Of a DNA stretch of 64,000 bases, positions 1-8,784 are shown piece after piece. The position numbers and the translations under genes were made by a program. The stretch's first letter is position 1; every line of letters begins with the position of its first letter. The DNA comes from Variovorax paradoxus. GTDB taxonomy: Bacteria > Pseudomonadota > Gammaproteobacteria > Burkholderiales > Burkholderiaceae_C. Location: contig NZ_JAUSXL010000002.1 of assembly GCF_030815975.1 (NCBI RefSeq), positions 1,302,001 through 1,366,000 of the forward strand, written 5' to 3'. Below the pieces are notes generated by a model, which made no database searches, was not told the DNA's origin, and saw nothing but the letters and a program-made list of their open reading frames with translations.

Positions 1-269
1 CGCTGCAGGCCGTGATCTCGCAGACGCTGTGCAAGACCAAGGACGGCCAGGGCCGCGTGGCGGCGCACGAGATCATGCTGGGCACGCCGGCCATCCGCAA
101 CCTGATCCGCGAGGCCAAGGTGGCGCAGATGTATTCGGCCATCCAGACCGGCCAGGGTGCGGGCATGCAGACGCTGGACCAGAACCTGACCGAGCTCGTG
201 CGCCGCAATGCCATTTCGGCGGCGGAAGCGCGCGGCAAGGCCAAGATCCCCGAGAATTTCCCAGGCTGA
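1..269 (+). CDS. pilT: Type IV pilus retraction ATPase PilT (C-terminal part)
   Basis: The reading frame is open from base 3 and gives the last 88 residues of a PilT-like secretion ATPase; the Walker motifs lie outside the window. The segment QTLCKTKDGQGRVAAHEIM and the later GMQTLDQNL match the C-terminal region of PilT, which sits after the ATPase core. PilT is the hexameric cytoplasmic motor that retracts type IV pili in twitching motility. It is followed 27 bases later by pilU, the usual order in Burkholderiales and Pseudomonas. Seen: sequence similarity and order. Inferred: an intact upstream part. Confidence 0.9.
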   Translation, partial: LQAVISQTLCKTKDGQGRVAAHEIMLGTPAIRNLIREAKVAQMYSAIQTGQGAGMQTLDQNLTELVRRNAISAAEARGKAKIPENFPG

Positions 270-296
270 TCCACAGCCCTTCGGAGCACCGACATC

Positions 297-1433
297 ATGG
301 AACGCGATCAAGCCAGCCAATTCATCAACGACCTGCTCAAGCTCATGGTGAGCCGCAACGGCAGCGACTTGTTCATCACCGCCGACTTCCCGCCCGCGAT
401 CAAGGTCGACGGCAAGGTCACCAAGGTGTCGCAGCAGGCATTGGGCGCGCAGCACACGCTGGCGCTCACGCGCTCGGTCATGAACGACCGCCAGACGGCC
501 GAGTTCGAGCGCACCAAGGAATGCAACTTCGCGATTTCGCCCACCGGCATCGGCCGCTTCCGCGTGAACGCGTTCGTGCAGCAGGGCAAGGTCGGCATGG
601 TGCTGCGGACCATCCCGGCCAAGCTGCCGACCATCGACGGCCTGGGCATGCCGCAGGTGCTGAAGGACGTGTCCATGACCAAGCGCGGCCTCACCATCCT
701 GGTGGGCGCCACGGGCTCGGGCAAGTCGACCACGCTGGCGGCGATGGTCGACTGGCGCAACGAGAACTCCTACGGCCATATCGTGACGGTGGAAGACCCG
801 GTCGAGTTCGTGCATCCGCACAAGAACTGCGTGGTGACGCAGCGCGAAGTGGGCATCGACACCGACAGCTGGGAAGCCGCGCTCAAGAACACGCTGCGCC
901 AGGCGCCCGACGTGATCCTGATGGGCGAAATCCGCGACCGCGAGACCATGGAGCACGCGGTGGCTTTCGCGGAAACCGGCCACCTGTGCATGGCCACGCT
1001 GCACGCCAACAGCGCCAACCAGGCGCTGGACCGGATCATCAACTTCTTCCCCGAAGAGCGCCGCGCCCAGCTGCTGATGGACCTGTCGCTGAACCTGCGC
1101 TCGCTGATCTCGCAGCGCCTGGTGCCCACCGAGGACGGCCAGGGCCGCGTGGCGGCAGTGGAAGTGCTGCTGAACACGCCGCTGATCTCCGACCTGATCT
1201 TCAAGGGCGAAGTGGGCGAGATCAAGGAGATCATGAAGAAGAGCCGCAACCTCGGCATGCAGACCTTCGACCAGGCGCTGTTCGACCTGTTCGAGAGCCA
1301 CTCGATCACCTTCGAGGACGCGATCCGCAACGCCGACTCGGCCAATGACCTGCGCTTGCAGATCAAGCTCAACAGCCAGCGTGCGCGCAGCACCGACTTG
1401 TCGGCCGGCACGGAGCATTTCGCGATCGTATAG
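297..1433 (+). CDS. pilU: Type IV pilus twitching motility ATPase PilU
   Basis: PilT/PilU-family hexameric ATPase of 378 residues, the usual PilU length. Walker A GATGSGKST is at residues 137-145 and the Walker B/Asp box VILMGEIRD at 206-214, followed by the His box around ATLHANSANQ. The C-terminal tail after about residue 345 extends beyond the PilT core, as in PilU. PilU is an accessory retraction motor that works with PilT at the inner membrane base of the pilus. It directly follows pilT and is probably cotranscribed. The ATG start gives a full N-terminal domain in register with PilU proteins. Confidence 0.95.
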   Translation: MERDQASQFINDLLKLMVSRNGSDLFITADFPPAIKVDGKVTKVSQQALGAQHTLALTRSVMNDRQTAEFERTKECNFAISPTGIGRFRVNAFVQQGKVGMVLRTIPAKLPTIDGLGMPQVLKDVSMTKRGLTILVGATGSGKSTTLAAMVDWRNENSYGHIVTVEDPVEFVHPHKNCVVTQREVGIDTDSWEAALKNTLRQAPDVILMGEIRDRETMEHAVAFAETGHLCMATLHANSANQALDRIINFFPEERRAQLLMDLSLNLRSLISQRLVPTEDGQGRVAAVEVLLNTPLISDLIFKGEVGEIKEIMKKSRNLGMQTFDQALFDLFESHSITFEDAIRNADSANDLRLQIKLNSQRARSTDLSAGTEHFAIV

Positions 1434-1476
1434 ACGCGGATGACGCGGGCATCGGGTTGGCTTTAAGCTCTCGCCC

Positions 1477-2385
1477 ATGAGCAGCATCAACCCCCGAACC
1501 TACGAATCCACCCCCTCCCAGACGGTGGCCTTCCTGGGCCTTGGCGTCATGGGCGGCCCGATGGCCGGGCACCTGGCCAAGGCCGGCCACAAGGTCACGG
1601 TCTACAACCGCACACCGGCCAAGGCCGAGGCCTGGGTCGCCGAATTCGGCGCGCCCGGCCGCCATGCCGCCACCCCGCGCGAAGCGGTCGCGGGCGCCGA
1701 CATCGTCTTCAGCTGCGTGGGCAATGACGACGACCTGCGCGCCGTGGTGCTGGGCCCGAACGGCGCCTTCGCGGGCATGAAGAAGGGCAGCGTGCTCGTC
1801 GACCACACCACCGCTTCGGCCGACGTGGCACGCGAACTGGCGAATGCGGCGGCGTCGGCCGGACTGCAGTTCATCGACGCGCCCGTGTCCGGCGGCCAGG
1901 CCGGCGCGCAGAACGGCGCGCTCACCGTGATGTGCGGCGGCGACAAGGCGAGCTTCGAACGCGTCAAGCCGGTGATGACCGCCTTCGCGCGCGCCGTCAC
2001 GCTGCTGGGCGCGAGCGGCGCCGGCCAGCTGGCCAAAATGGTGAACCAGATCGCCATCGCGGGCCTGGTGCAGGGCCTCTCCGAAGCCATTGCCTTCGGC
2101 CAGCGCGCCGGCCTCGACATGAAGCTGGTGCTCGATGTGATCGGCAAGGGCGCCGCCCAGAGCTGGCAGATGGACAACCGCGGCAAGACCATGATCGAGG
2201 GCAAGTTCGACTACGGCTTTGCCGTCGACTGGATGCGCAAGGACCTGGGCCTGGTGCTCGACGAGGCCAAGCGCAACGGCGCGCGCGTGCCCGTCACGGC
2301 GCTGGTCGACCAGTTCTATGCCGACGTACAGCAGGCCGGCGGCAAGCGCTGGGATACGTCGAGCCTGATCATCCGGCTCAAGTAA
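1477..2385 (+). CDS. NAD(P)-dependent beta-hydroxyacid dehydrogenase (3-hydroxyisobutyrate dehydrogenase family)
   Basis: A 302-residue protein of the 3-hydroxyisobutyrate / tartronate-semialdehyde reductase family. The N-terminal Rossmann motif GLGVMG is at residues 21-26, the family signature DAPVSGG at 133-139, and the catalytic lysine in the GQLAKMVNQ segment is K186. These enzymes oxidise short beta-hydroxyacids or reduce the matching semialdehydes in the cytosol. The substrate cannot be read from sequence. It stands alone between pilU and a strong terminator, so no operon partner helps. The family call is sure; the exact substrate is open. Confidence 0.88.
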   Translation: MSSINPRTYESTPSQTVAFLGLGVMGGPMAGHLAKAGHKVTVYNRTPAKAEAWVAEFGAPGRHAATPREAVAGADIVFSCVGNDDDLRAVVLGPNGAFAGMKKGSVLVDHTTASADVARELANAAASAGLQFIDAPVSGGQAGAQNGALTVMCGGDKASFERVKPVMTAFARAVTLLGASGAGQLAKMVNQIAIAGLVQGLSEAIAFGQRAGLDMKLVLDVIGKGAAQSWQMDNRGKTMIEGKFDYGFAVDWMRKDLGLVLDEAKRNGARVPVTALVDQFYADVQQAGGKRWDTSSLIIRLK

Positions 2386-2419
2386 AAACAAGGCCCGTGC
2401 AAACGGGCCTTGTTTTTTT
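2386..2419. terminator. Bidirectional rho-independent terminator
   Basis: A 13-bp perfect stem (2386-2398 with 2403-2415) around a GCAA loop, with a T run on the plus strand and an A run before the stem that serves as a T run on the minus strand. It lies between the stop of the dehydrogenase and the stop of the convergent dolP operon, so it can end both transcripts. Confidence 0.9.
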
Positions 2420-2425
2420 GCTGGA

Positions 2426-3193
2426 TCAGCGCACCGGCGAGGTCGTCGGGGTGCCGGGTTGCGCCGGCGGCAGCGGCTCCATCGGCGGCAGCGGCACGCG
2501 CGACGAAGAAGAAGTCCCGGGTGCCGACGACGGCGCGGGTGCAGGAGCGGGTGTGGATGCCCCCGTGCCGCCCCGCTGCGCCTGGCTGGCCAGTTCGGCC
2601 TCGCTCACCACCTCGACCACGCGCACCACCTTCTGCACGCCCGAAATGCCGCGTGCGATTTCGGTCGCGCGGTCGGTTTCGCGGCGCGTCGCGATGCCCA
2701 TCAGGTAGACCACGCCGCGCTCGGTCACCACCTTGAACGAATTGGCGAAGATGTCCTTGGCGTCGAGCAGCGAGGCCTTGACCTTGCCGCTGATGAACAC
2801 GTCGTTCGAGCGTTCCTGGAAAGTGCTGGACTGGCCGACGGTGACCTCGTTGACCACCGAGCGCACGTTGTCCACGCGCTGCACCACGTCCTCGACGCGG
2901 CGGCGGTCGGCCTCGCTGCCCACGGCGCCCGTCAGCAGCACCTGGCGGTTGAAGCTGGTGACGCTCACGTACATGTTGTCGTTGGCGATTTCGCGCACAC
3001 GGGCGGCCGCGCGCAGCTCGATGCCCTGGTCGTCGAGCTGGGCGCCGGAGCTGCGGCGATCGGTCGCCACCATGCCCATGCCCACCGCTGCGGCCCCTCC
3101 GACCACGAGCGGCACGCAGGCCGACAGCCCGGCAACCAGCACGGTCCCCGCGGCAAGAGCAATGGCGAGGCGTTGGAACGGTGTCGTTGTCAT
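2426..3193 (-). CDS. dolP: BON-domain outer-membrane lipoprotein (DolP/YraP-like)
   Basis: A 255-residue lipoprotein. The signal peptide ends in a lipobox LSAC with the lipidated cysteine at residue 26. Two BON domains follow, roughly residues 55-120 and 128-200, then a proline-rich tail. E. coli DolP has two BON domains and about 190 residues, so the tail is an extension. DolP is a periplasm-facing lipoprotein that supports outer-membrane integrity. The ATG overlaps the diaA stop by four bases (ATGA), and the order yraN-diaA-dolP matches E. coli yraN-diaA-yraP. Confidence 0.87.
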   Translation of the reverse strand: MTTTPFQRLAIALAAGTVLVAGLSACVPLVVGGAAAVGMGMVATDRRSSGAQLDDQGIELRAAARVREIANDNMYVSVTSFNRQVLLTGAVGSEADRRRVEDVVQRVDNVRSVVNEVTVGQSSTFQERSNDVFISGKVKASLLDAKDIFANSFKVVTERGVVYLMGIATRRETDRATEIARGISGVQKVVRVVEVVSEAELASQAQRGGTGASTPAPAPAPSSAPGTSSSSRVPLPPMEPLPPAQPGTPTTSPVR

Positions 3194-3834
3194 GTGGAAG
3201 CTTCCTGTTCTCCGAGTAGCTGGGCATCCACGCCGTCGCACAGGCAGTGCAGTGCGAGCAGGTGGACTTCGTGGATACGCGCCGCACGTTCGTGCGACAC
3301 GCCGATCTGGACGTCCGTTTCGCGCAGCGCGCGGCCGATGGCGCCACCGGTTCCGCTGCTGCCCGCGGCGGGCGATGCCGGCTGGCCGGCGCTGGCGTTG
3401 CCCAGCAGCGCGACCACCGTCATGTCGCGCTCGTGCGCGGCCATGACCGCCGCCAGCACGGCCGCCGACTGACCGCTGGCGCTGAGCGCAAGCAGCACGT
3501 CGCCGGCCTGGCCGAGTGCGCGCACCTGGCGGGCAAAGCGGTCGGCGTCGATGGCGTTGGCGCTGTCGGCCGTGGGGTCGGTGCTGTCGCCGGGCAGCGC
3601 GATGGCGCCGAGCTCGGGGCGCTCGCGCTCGAAGCGGCCGACGAAATGCGCCGCGAACTGCGCCGCCAGCAGGCCCGAGACGCCCGCACCGCAGGCCAGC
3701 ACCTTGCCGCCGCTGGTCACGCACGCCAGGATGGCCTGCATTGCCTGCGAAATGGGTTTGCTGAGGACTGGGCCGGCCTGGTACTTGAGGTCGGCGCTAT
3801 CGATGAAGTGTTGCTGAATCCGTTGCTCGAGCAT
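3190..3834 (-). CDS. diaA: SIS-domain protein DiaA / phosphoheptose isomerase family
   Basis: A 214-residue single-SIS-domain protein from the chosen start MLEQRIQQHF, the usual N-terminus of DiaA/GmhA proteins. An in-frame ATG 33 bases upstream would add a poorly conserved leader. DiaA is a tetrameric DnaA-binding initiator-associating factor in E. coli; GmhA is the related sedoheptulose-7-phosphate isomerase. The position between yraN and dolP favours DiaA. There is a hydrophobic glycine-rich segment CGAGVSGLLAAQFAAHF near residue 50 and a small low-complexity Ser/Gly/Ala insertion near residues 150-160. Family sure, DiaA role inferred from synteny. Confidence 0.82.
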   Translation of the reverse strand: MLEQRIQQHFIDSADLKYQAGPVLSKPISQAMQAILACVTSGGKVLACGAGVSGLLAAQFAAHFVGRFERERPELGAIALPGDSTDPTADSANAIDADRFARQVRALGQAGDVLLALSASGQSAAVLAAVMAAHERDMTVVALLGNASAGQPASPAAGSSGTGGAIGRALRETDVQIGVSHERAARIHEVHLLALHCLCDGVDAQLLGEQEAST

Positions 3835-3909
3835 GGGGCGCGATGATACCGGGGGGCGATGAAACAAGACGTTTGCGATATGTGTGGGGGTGGAGCCTGC
3901 GGCGCGCTG

Positions 3910-4281
3910 TCAGTTCCCGCCCGCGTCGAACGCCCCCTGCAGCCAGGTGATGCGCTCCTCGACCAGCACCACGTCGAAGCGGCACGGCGGCAGCGTGCGC
4001 AGACCGTTCAGGTAGTGGCGCGCGGCAAAGACGATGCGCCGCTGCTTGACGCCCGTGATGCTGCCGCCGGCACCGCCGTGCGTGCCGGTGCTGCGCTGGC
4101 GCACCTCCACGAACACCAGCGTGGCGTCGCGCGGATCGCGCATGATCAGGTCGATCTCGCCGCCGCCGCGCCCGGGCGTTCGATAATTGCGCGCAACCAG
4201 CGCCAGGCCCGCGCATTGAAGGTGGTCGAGCGCGGCGTCTTCCGCCGCGTCGCCACGATGCTTGGTCGTGATGGTCTTCAT
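3910..4281 (-). CDS. yraN: YraN family protein (UPF0102, nuclease-like fold)
   Basis: A 123-residue YraN family protein. It shows the characteristic segments GDAAEDAAL near the N-terminus, NYRTPGRGGGEIDLIMRD and LVFVEVRQR, the last two resembling the Asp...Glu-x-Lys core of PD-(D/E)xK nucleases with Arg in place of the lysine (EVRQR). The biochemical role is not settled. It is divergent from rsmI (about 50 bases between starts) and upstream of diaA, reproducing the conserved rsmI/yraN neighbourhood of E. coli and many proteobacteria. Confidence 0.88.
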   Translation of the reverse strand: MKTITTKHRGDAAEDAALDHLQCAGLALVARNYRTPGRGGGEIDLIMRDPRDATLVFVEVRQRSTGTHGGAGGSITGVKQRRIVFAARHYLNGLRTLPPCRFDVVLVEERITWLQGAFDAGGN

Positions 4282-4329
4282 GCTTGCCCTCCCTGCCGGC
4301 TTTCTTTTTTGTTCCTACGGAGAAACCCC

Positions 4330-5280
4330 TTGGCTTCACTAGTACCCGCTTCCTTCGGCGCCGCCCTTGCGGCCGCGCGCGATGCCTCGGGTGCACAGCA
4401 TTATCCGCAGGGCACGCTGTACGTGGTGGCCACGCCCATCGGCAACCTGGCCGACATCACGCTGCGCGCGCTGCATGTGCTGCAGCTGGTGGACGCCATC
4501 GCCTGCGAGGACACGCGCCACACGCAGAGCCTGCTGCGCGCCTACGGCATCGACCGGCCGAATGCCCAGCTGCTGGCCGTGCACCAGCACAACGAGGCCG
4601 AGGCTGCCCAGGCCGTGGTCGCGCGGCTCGCGCTGGGCGAGCGCATTGCTTACGTGAGCGACGCCGGCACGCCGGGCGTGAGCGACCCGGGCGCGCGGCT
4701 GGTCGCGGCGGTGCGCGGTGCCGGCCAGCGCGTGCTGCCGCTGCCGGGCGCGAGCAGCGTCACCACGCTGGTCGGCGCCGCCGGCCTCGTGGCGGCGGGC
4801 GACGAGAGCAGCGCCTTCGTGTTCGCGGGTTTCCTGCCGACCAAGGCCGGCGAGCGCGACGCGGCCGTGAAGGCGCTGGCGCAGGAGCGGCGCGCGGTGG
4901 TGCTGCTGGAAGCGCCGCACCGCATCGAGGCCGTGGCGCGCGCCCTCGCGGCGCTGGGCGAGCGCCGCATCACCGTCGGCCGCGAACTCACCAAGCAATT
5001 CGAGGAAATCGCGACCCTCGCCGCCGCCGAGCTGCCGGGCTGGTTCGCAGCCGGCCGCGACCGCACGCGCGGCGAATTCGCACTGGTGCTGCACCCCGTG
5101 GCCGCGGCCGCCGACGACGGCAGCGCCGAAGGCGAACGCGTGCTGCGCCTGCTGCTGGCCGAGCTGCCCGTGAAGACCGCGGTGCGGCTCGCGGCCGAGA
5201 TCAGCGGCGCGCCGCGCAATGCGCTGTATGAAACGGCGCTGCGCATTCGCAATGACGACGAGGACGAGGGCGGCGCGTAG
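4330..5280 (+). CDS. rsmI: 16S rRNA (cytidine(1402)-2'-O)-methyltransferase RsmI
   Basis: RsmI 2'-O-methylates C1402 in the decoding centre of 16S rRNA using S-adenosylmethionine. The product is 316 residues if the TTG at 4330 is used. That TTG has a GGAG ribosome-binding site seven bases upstream, and no ATG fits as well. Motifs: GTLYVVATPIGNLADITLRAL, ACEDTRHTQSLL, YVSDAGTPGVSDPGARLV and RRAVVLLEAPHRI, all hallmarks of the family (tetrapyrrole-methylase fold). It faces away from yraN across a short shared promoter region. Confidence 0.93.
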   Translation: MASLVPASFGAALAAARDASGAQHYPQGTLYVVATPIGNLADITLRALHVLQLVDAIACEDTRHTQSLLRAYGIDRPNAQLLAVHQHNEAEAAQAVVARLALGERIAYVSDAGTPGVSDPGARLVAAVRGAGQRVLPLPGASSVTTLVGAAGLVAAGDESSAFVFAGFLPTKAGERDAAVKALAQERRAVVLLEAPHRIEAVARALAALGERRITVGRELTKQFEEIATLAAAELPGWFAAGRDRTRGEFALVLHPVAAAADDGSAEGERVLRLLLAELPVKTAVRLAAEISGAPRNALYETALRIRNDDEDEGGA

Positions 5281-5295
5281 CCGCACCCTGCAGGC

Positions 5296-6123
5296 TTACA
5301 GCCCGCCCGGCAGCAGCGCGGCCAGCGCCTCGCGCATCCAGCGCGCGATCAGCTGCTGGCGCTCGCGCGGCATGCGGTCCAGCGTCGACGCCACGCTGAC
5401 GGCGGCCACGGGCTCGCCTTCGCTGCTGCGCACCGCCATGCCCACGGCCAGCACCCCATCGGTGGCATGGTTGCCGATGACCGACCAGCCACGCTCGCGC
5501 GTCGCGCGCACCAGGAGCGCCATGCGCTCGGGCGTCATGCCGCCGTAGCGCCCGAGGACGGGGGCATTGGCAGCGATGGCGGACGCCATCTCGTCGTCCG
5601 GCAACGCCGACAGCAGCGCCAGGCCCGCCGCGCCCACGCCCAGCGGCTGGCGCGTGCCCACCTGGATCACCAGGATCTGTACCGGATGCGTGCCCACATG
5701 GCGCGCGATGCAGTGCGATGCCGGGCCTTCGCGCACGATCGCGAAAGCCGCATCGCCGCAGGCTGCGCTCACGCGTTCCAGCACCGGACGCAGGCGCATC
5801 GCCATGTTGGGCATGCCGGCGGGCTGCGCCATGGCCGCCAGCCGCGGCCCCGCCACATAGCGAAAGCGCCCGCGCTGGGCGGCATAGCCGCTCTCCACCA
5901 GCGTGGCCAGCAGGCGGTGGACCGTGGCGCGCTCCAGCCCCGCCGCGCGGCACAGGTCCACCACGCGCAGGCCTTCGCGGCCACTGGCCAGCACGGCGTC
6001 CAGCAACTGCAGGCCGCGCCGCAGCGTGCGGCTGCCGGCGTCTTCGCCGGGCTCGGCGCCTGCCGCGGCACGGGCTGAAACGTCCGGCTGGCGGACGTTC
6101 TTGTTCGCGGTTCGGGAGGGCAT
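5296..6123 (-). CDS. IclR family transcriptional regulator
   Basis: A 275-residue regulator with an N-terminal winged helix (about residues 35-90: TLRRGLQLLDAVLASGREGLRVVDLCRAAGLERATVHRLL) and a C-terminal effector-binding IclR domain. It is divergent from a Bug receptor and a CoA-ligase cluster that it probably controls. A short palindrome GAAAGAATTTC lies just before its start (6126-6136) and could be part of the operator; this is weak. The start MPSRTANKN was chosen because upstream codons are outside family conservation. Confidence 0.88.
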   Translation of the reverse strand: MPSRTANKNVRQPDVSARAAAGAEPGEDAGSRTLRRGLQLLDAVLASGREGLRVVDLCRAAGLERATVHRLLATLVESGYAAQRGRFRYVAGPRLAAMAQPAGMPNMAMRLRPVLERVSAACGDAAFAIVREGPASHCIARHVGTHPVQILVIQVGTRQPLGVGAAGLALLSALPDDEMASAIAANAPVLGRYGGMTPERMALLVRATRERGWSVIGNHATDGVLAVGMAVRSSEGEPVAAVSVASTLDRMPRERQQLIARWMREALAALLPGGL

Positions 6124-6223
6124 ACGAAAGAATTTCTCGGTCGACGGAGCCATCGCGCAGTGTGCCGCAGCACGGCAAGACGCGGCCCGCGACAGGCATT
6201 GCATACCCAACTGGAGACAAGAA

Positions 6224-7216
6224 GTGACTTCGTATTCCGCACCCCGCCGGCATGGGCTGGCGTTCGCCGCCGCCCTCGCCTGCTGCGCCGCGCTGCCCCT
6301 GCAGGCGCAGCCCGCCGCCCCATGGCCGTCCAAGCCCGTGAAGCTCGTGGTCGGCTACGCCGCCGGCGGCGCCACGGACGTGATCGCGCGCCTCGTCGCC
6401 GTCAGGCTGGGCGAGCAGCTCGGCCAGCCCTTGCTGGTGGACAACCGCACGGGCGCCAACAGCAACGTGGGCGCCGAGTACGTGGCCCGCGCGCCCGCCG
6501 ACGGCTACATGCTCTACGTCTACACCATCGCGAACACCATCAACGCCTCGCTCTACGGCAAGCTGGGCTACGACCCGGTCAAGGACTTCGAGCCCATCGG
6601 CCTGATCGCGAAGATTCCCAACATCCTCGTGGTGAATCCGTCGCTGCCCGTGAAGAGCGTGGCCGACTACGTGCGCTTCGCCAAGGAGTCCAAGGAAGGC
6701 ATCACCTTTGCCTCGTCCGGCAGCGGCTCGTCCATCCACCTGTCGGGCGAGATGTTCAAGATGCAGGCCAAGCTCAACATGCTGCACGTGCCCTACCGCG
6801 GCAGCGCGCCAGCGGTCACCGACCTCTTGGGCGGCCAGGTGCAGTCGATGTTCGACAACACGCCGTCGGCCCTGCCGCACGTGCAGGGCGGGCGCCTGCG
6901 CGCCCTCGCGATCACCAGCGCCCGGCGTTCGCCGCTGCTGCCCGACGTGCCCACGCTGGCCGAGTCGGGCTATCCGGGCTTCGACGTGCAGTCGTGGTTC
7001 GGCCTGGCCGCCCCCGCCGGCACGCCGCGCCCCGTGATCGACCGCCTGAATGCCGCGCTCGGCAAGGTGCTGGCCGCGCCCGAGGTGCGCCAGCGCCTGC
7101 AGGACCTGGCCGCCACCCCCGAACCCGGCACGCCCGAGCAGATGCGCAGCTTTGCCGCGGCCGAGATCAAGCGCTGGCGCGAAGTGGTGAAGGAGTCCGG
7201 CGCCAAGGCCGAGTAA
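6224..7216 (+). CDS. Bug/TctC-type tripartite tricarboxylate transporter receptor protein
   Basis: A 330-residue periplasmic solute-binding protein. It starts at a GTG preceded by a GGAG site; a signal peptide ends near LPLQAQ. The family signature WPSKPVKLVVGYAAGG follows, then DNRTGANSNVGAEYVARA, VPYRGSAPAVTDLLGGQV and the C-terminal GTPEQM region. Bug proteins bind carboxylates and other small acids for TctAB-type transporters, but no TctA/TctB genes are nearby. It is the first gene of an operon with a CoA ligase, a citryl-CoA-lyase-like enzyme and an SDR, so it may import that pathway's acid substrate. Confidence 0.9.
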   Translation: MTSYSAPRRHGLAFAAALACCAALPLQAQPAAPWPSKPVKLVVGYAAGGATDVIARLVAVRLGEQLGQPLLVDNRTGANSNVGAEYVARAPADGYMLYVYTIANTINASLYGKLGYDPVKDFEPIGLIAKIPNILVVNPSLPVKSVADYVRFAKESKEGITFASSGSGSSIHLSGEMFKMQAKLNMLHVPYRGSAPAVTDLLGGQVQSMFDNTPSALPHVQGGRLRALAITSARRSPLLPDVPTLAESGYPGFDVQSWFGLAAPAGTPRPVIDRLNAALGKVLAAPEVRQRLQDLAATPEPGTPEQMRSFAAAEIKRWREVVKESGAKAE

Positions 7217-7252
7217 CGACGACAAGAGATCCGCACAGGAGCACACCGACCC

Positions 7253-8767
7253 ATGTTTCCCATCGACTTCTTCTGGCGCGCCGCGGCGCGCTGGCCCGAC
7301 AACATTGCCATCGACGCCCCCGAAGGCACCCTCCGCTACGAGGCGCTCGCCGCCCAGGTGGCGGCGCTGGCGGCCGCGCTCGTCGCCCTCGACCCCGCAC
7401 CGCAAAGCCGCGTGACCATCTGCGCGAAGAACAGCGCGGAGCACATCGCTGCGCTGCTCGCGGTGCTGGCCTGCGGCAAGGTCTGGGTGCCGCTGAATCC
7501 GCAGAGCACGCGGCCGGAGATCCGCCGCATCGTCGATGCCACCGAGCCTTCGATCCTCGTGCTCGACGGTGCCTGCGCCGGGCTGCTCGACGGCGCGCCC
7601 GGCACGCGCATCCACACCGGCACGGCGCCGCGGGATGAAACCACCATCGCGGCCCTGGTGGCCCGGCATGCCGGCGCGCCACGCCCTTCGTTCGCGCTGC
7701 CGCTGGACGCCACGCAGGCGATCAAGTTCACCGGCGGCACCACCGGCGCGCCCAAGGGCGTGATGCAGCCGTACCGCGCATGGCTCGCCAACATCGCCAA
7801 CCAGATCCACGCCTGGGGCTTCGACGAGCACGAGCGCTACGTCGTGGCGGCGCCGATCACGCACGGCACCTCGACCTACGTGCTGCCCATCCTCGCGCAA
7901 GGCGGCTGCCACGTGGTGCTGCCCGCAGCCGGCGCCGAGGCCGTGCGCACGGCCTTCCGCGAGCGCGGCGGCACGGCGTGCTTCATGCCGCCGACGCTGG
8001 TCTACATGCTGATGGCGCTGCCGGGCGCGTCGCGCGCCGACTTCCCGCGCCTGCGCCGGCTGATCTATGGCGGCGCGCCGATGCCCTCCGAAAAGATCCG
8101 CGAGGTGCGCGCGTTCTTCGGCCCGGTGCTGGGCACCACATACGGCCAGACCGAGGCGCCCCAGATCCTCACCGTGATGCTTCCCGAGGACTTCGAGGAT
8201 GAGCGCAACTGGGCCGCCGTGGGCCGCACCGCCTGGTTCAGCGACGTGGCCATCATGGCGCCGGACGGCCGGCTGCTGCCCGCCGGCGAGGTCGGCGAAG
8301 TGGTGGCGCGCGGCGACCTGCTGATGACCGGCTACTGGCGCCTGCCCGAAAAAACCGCCGAGACGCTGGTGGACGGCTGGCTGCACACCGGCGACCGGGG
8401 CCTGATCGACGAGCGCGGCTATCTCTACCTGAAGGACCGCCTGAAGGACATGGTCATCACGGGCGGCTTCAACGTGTACCCGGTGGACGTGGAGAACGCG
8501 CTGGGCCAGCACCCGGCCGTGCACGAGTGCGCGGTGTTCGGCATTCCCGACGACAAGTGGGGCGAGGCGGTGCAGGCCGCCGTGCAGCTGCGCCCCGGAC
8601 GCCATGCCACCGAGGTCGAGCTGATCGCCTTCGTGCGCGAGCGCCTGGGCCCCGTGCAGACGCCCAAGCACATCCATTTTCACGAGGCCCTGCCGCGTTC
8701 GCCCGTGGGCAAGGTGCTCAAGAGCGCCGTGCGCGAACTCGCCATGGGCACCGCCGCCACTTCCTGA
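7253..8767 (+). CDS. Acyl-CoA synthetase (AMP-dependent synthetase/ligase family)
   Basis: A 504-residue adenylate-forming ligase of the long/medium-chain acyl-CoA synthetase type. The P-loop-like motif FTGGTTGAPKGV starts at residue 159, YGQTEAPQ is near 297, the hinge region carries LHTGDRG and LKDRLKDM, and the C-terminal catalytic lysine is K487 (GKVLK). It activates a carboxylic acid with ATP and CoA in the cytosol. It sits 36 bases after the Bug receptor gene and just before a citryl-CoA-lyase-like gene, so an acid-CoA made here could be the next enzyme's substrate. Specificity cannot be read. Confidence 0.9.
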   Translation: MFPIDFFWRAAARWPDNIAIDAPEGTLRYEALAAQVAALAAALVALDPAPQSRVTICAKNSAEHIAALLAVLACGKVWVPLNPQSTRPEIRRIVDATEPSILVLDGACAGLLDGAPGTRIHTGTAPRDETTIAALVARHAGAPRPSFALPLDATQAIKFTGGTTGAPKGVMQPYRAWLANIANQIHAWGFDEHERYVVAAPITHGTSTYVLPILAQGGCHVVLPAAGAEAVRTAFRERGGTACFMPPTLVYMLMALPGASRADFPRLRRLIYGGAPMPSEKIREVRAFFGPVLGTTYGQTEAPQILTVMLPEDFEDERNWAAVGRTAWFSDVAIMAPDGRLLPAGEVGEVVARGDLLMTGYWRLPEKTAETLVDGWLHTGDRGLIDERGYLYLKDRLKDMVITGGFNVYPVDVENALGQHPAVHECAVFGIPDDKWGEAVQAAVQLRPGRHATEVELIAFVRERLGPVQTPKHIHFHEALPRSPVGKVLKSAVRELAMGTAATS

Positions 8768-8784
8768 ATGAAAGAGACCACGCC

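Noticed and set aside
5201..8683. A 1160-codon open frame on the minus strand
   Set aside because: It lies opposite rsmI, the IclR gene, a Bug gene and a CoA ligase, all with clear family motifs. Its translation is low-complexity Arg/Ala/Gly/His, typical of the complementary strand of GC-rich genes.
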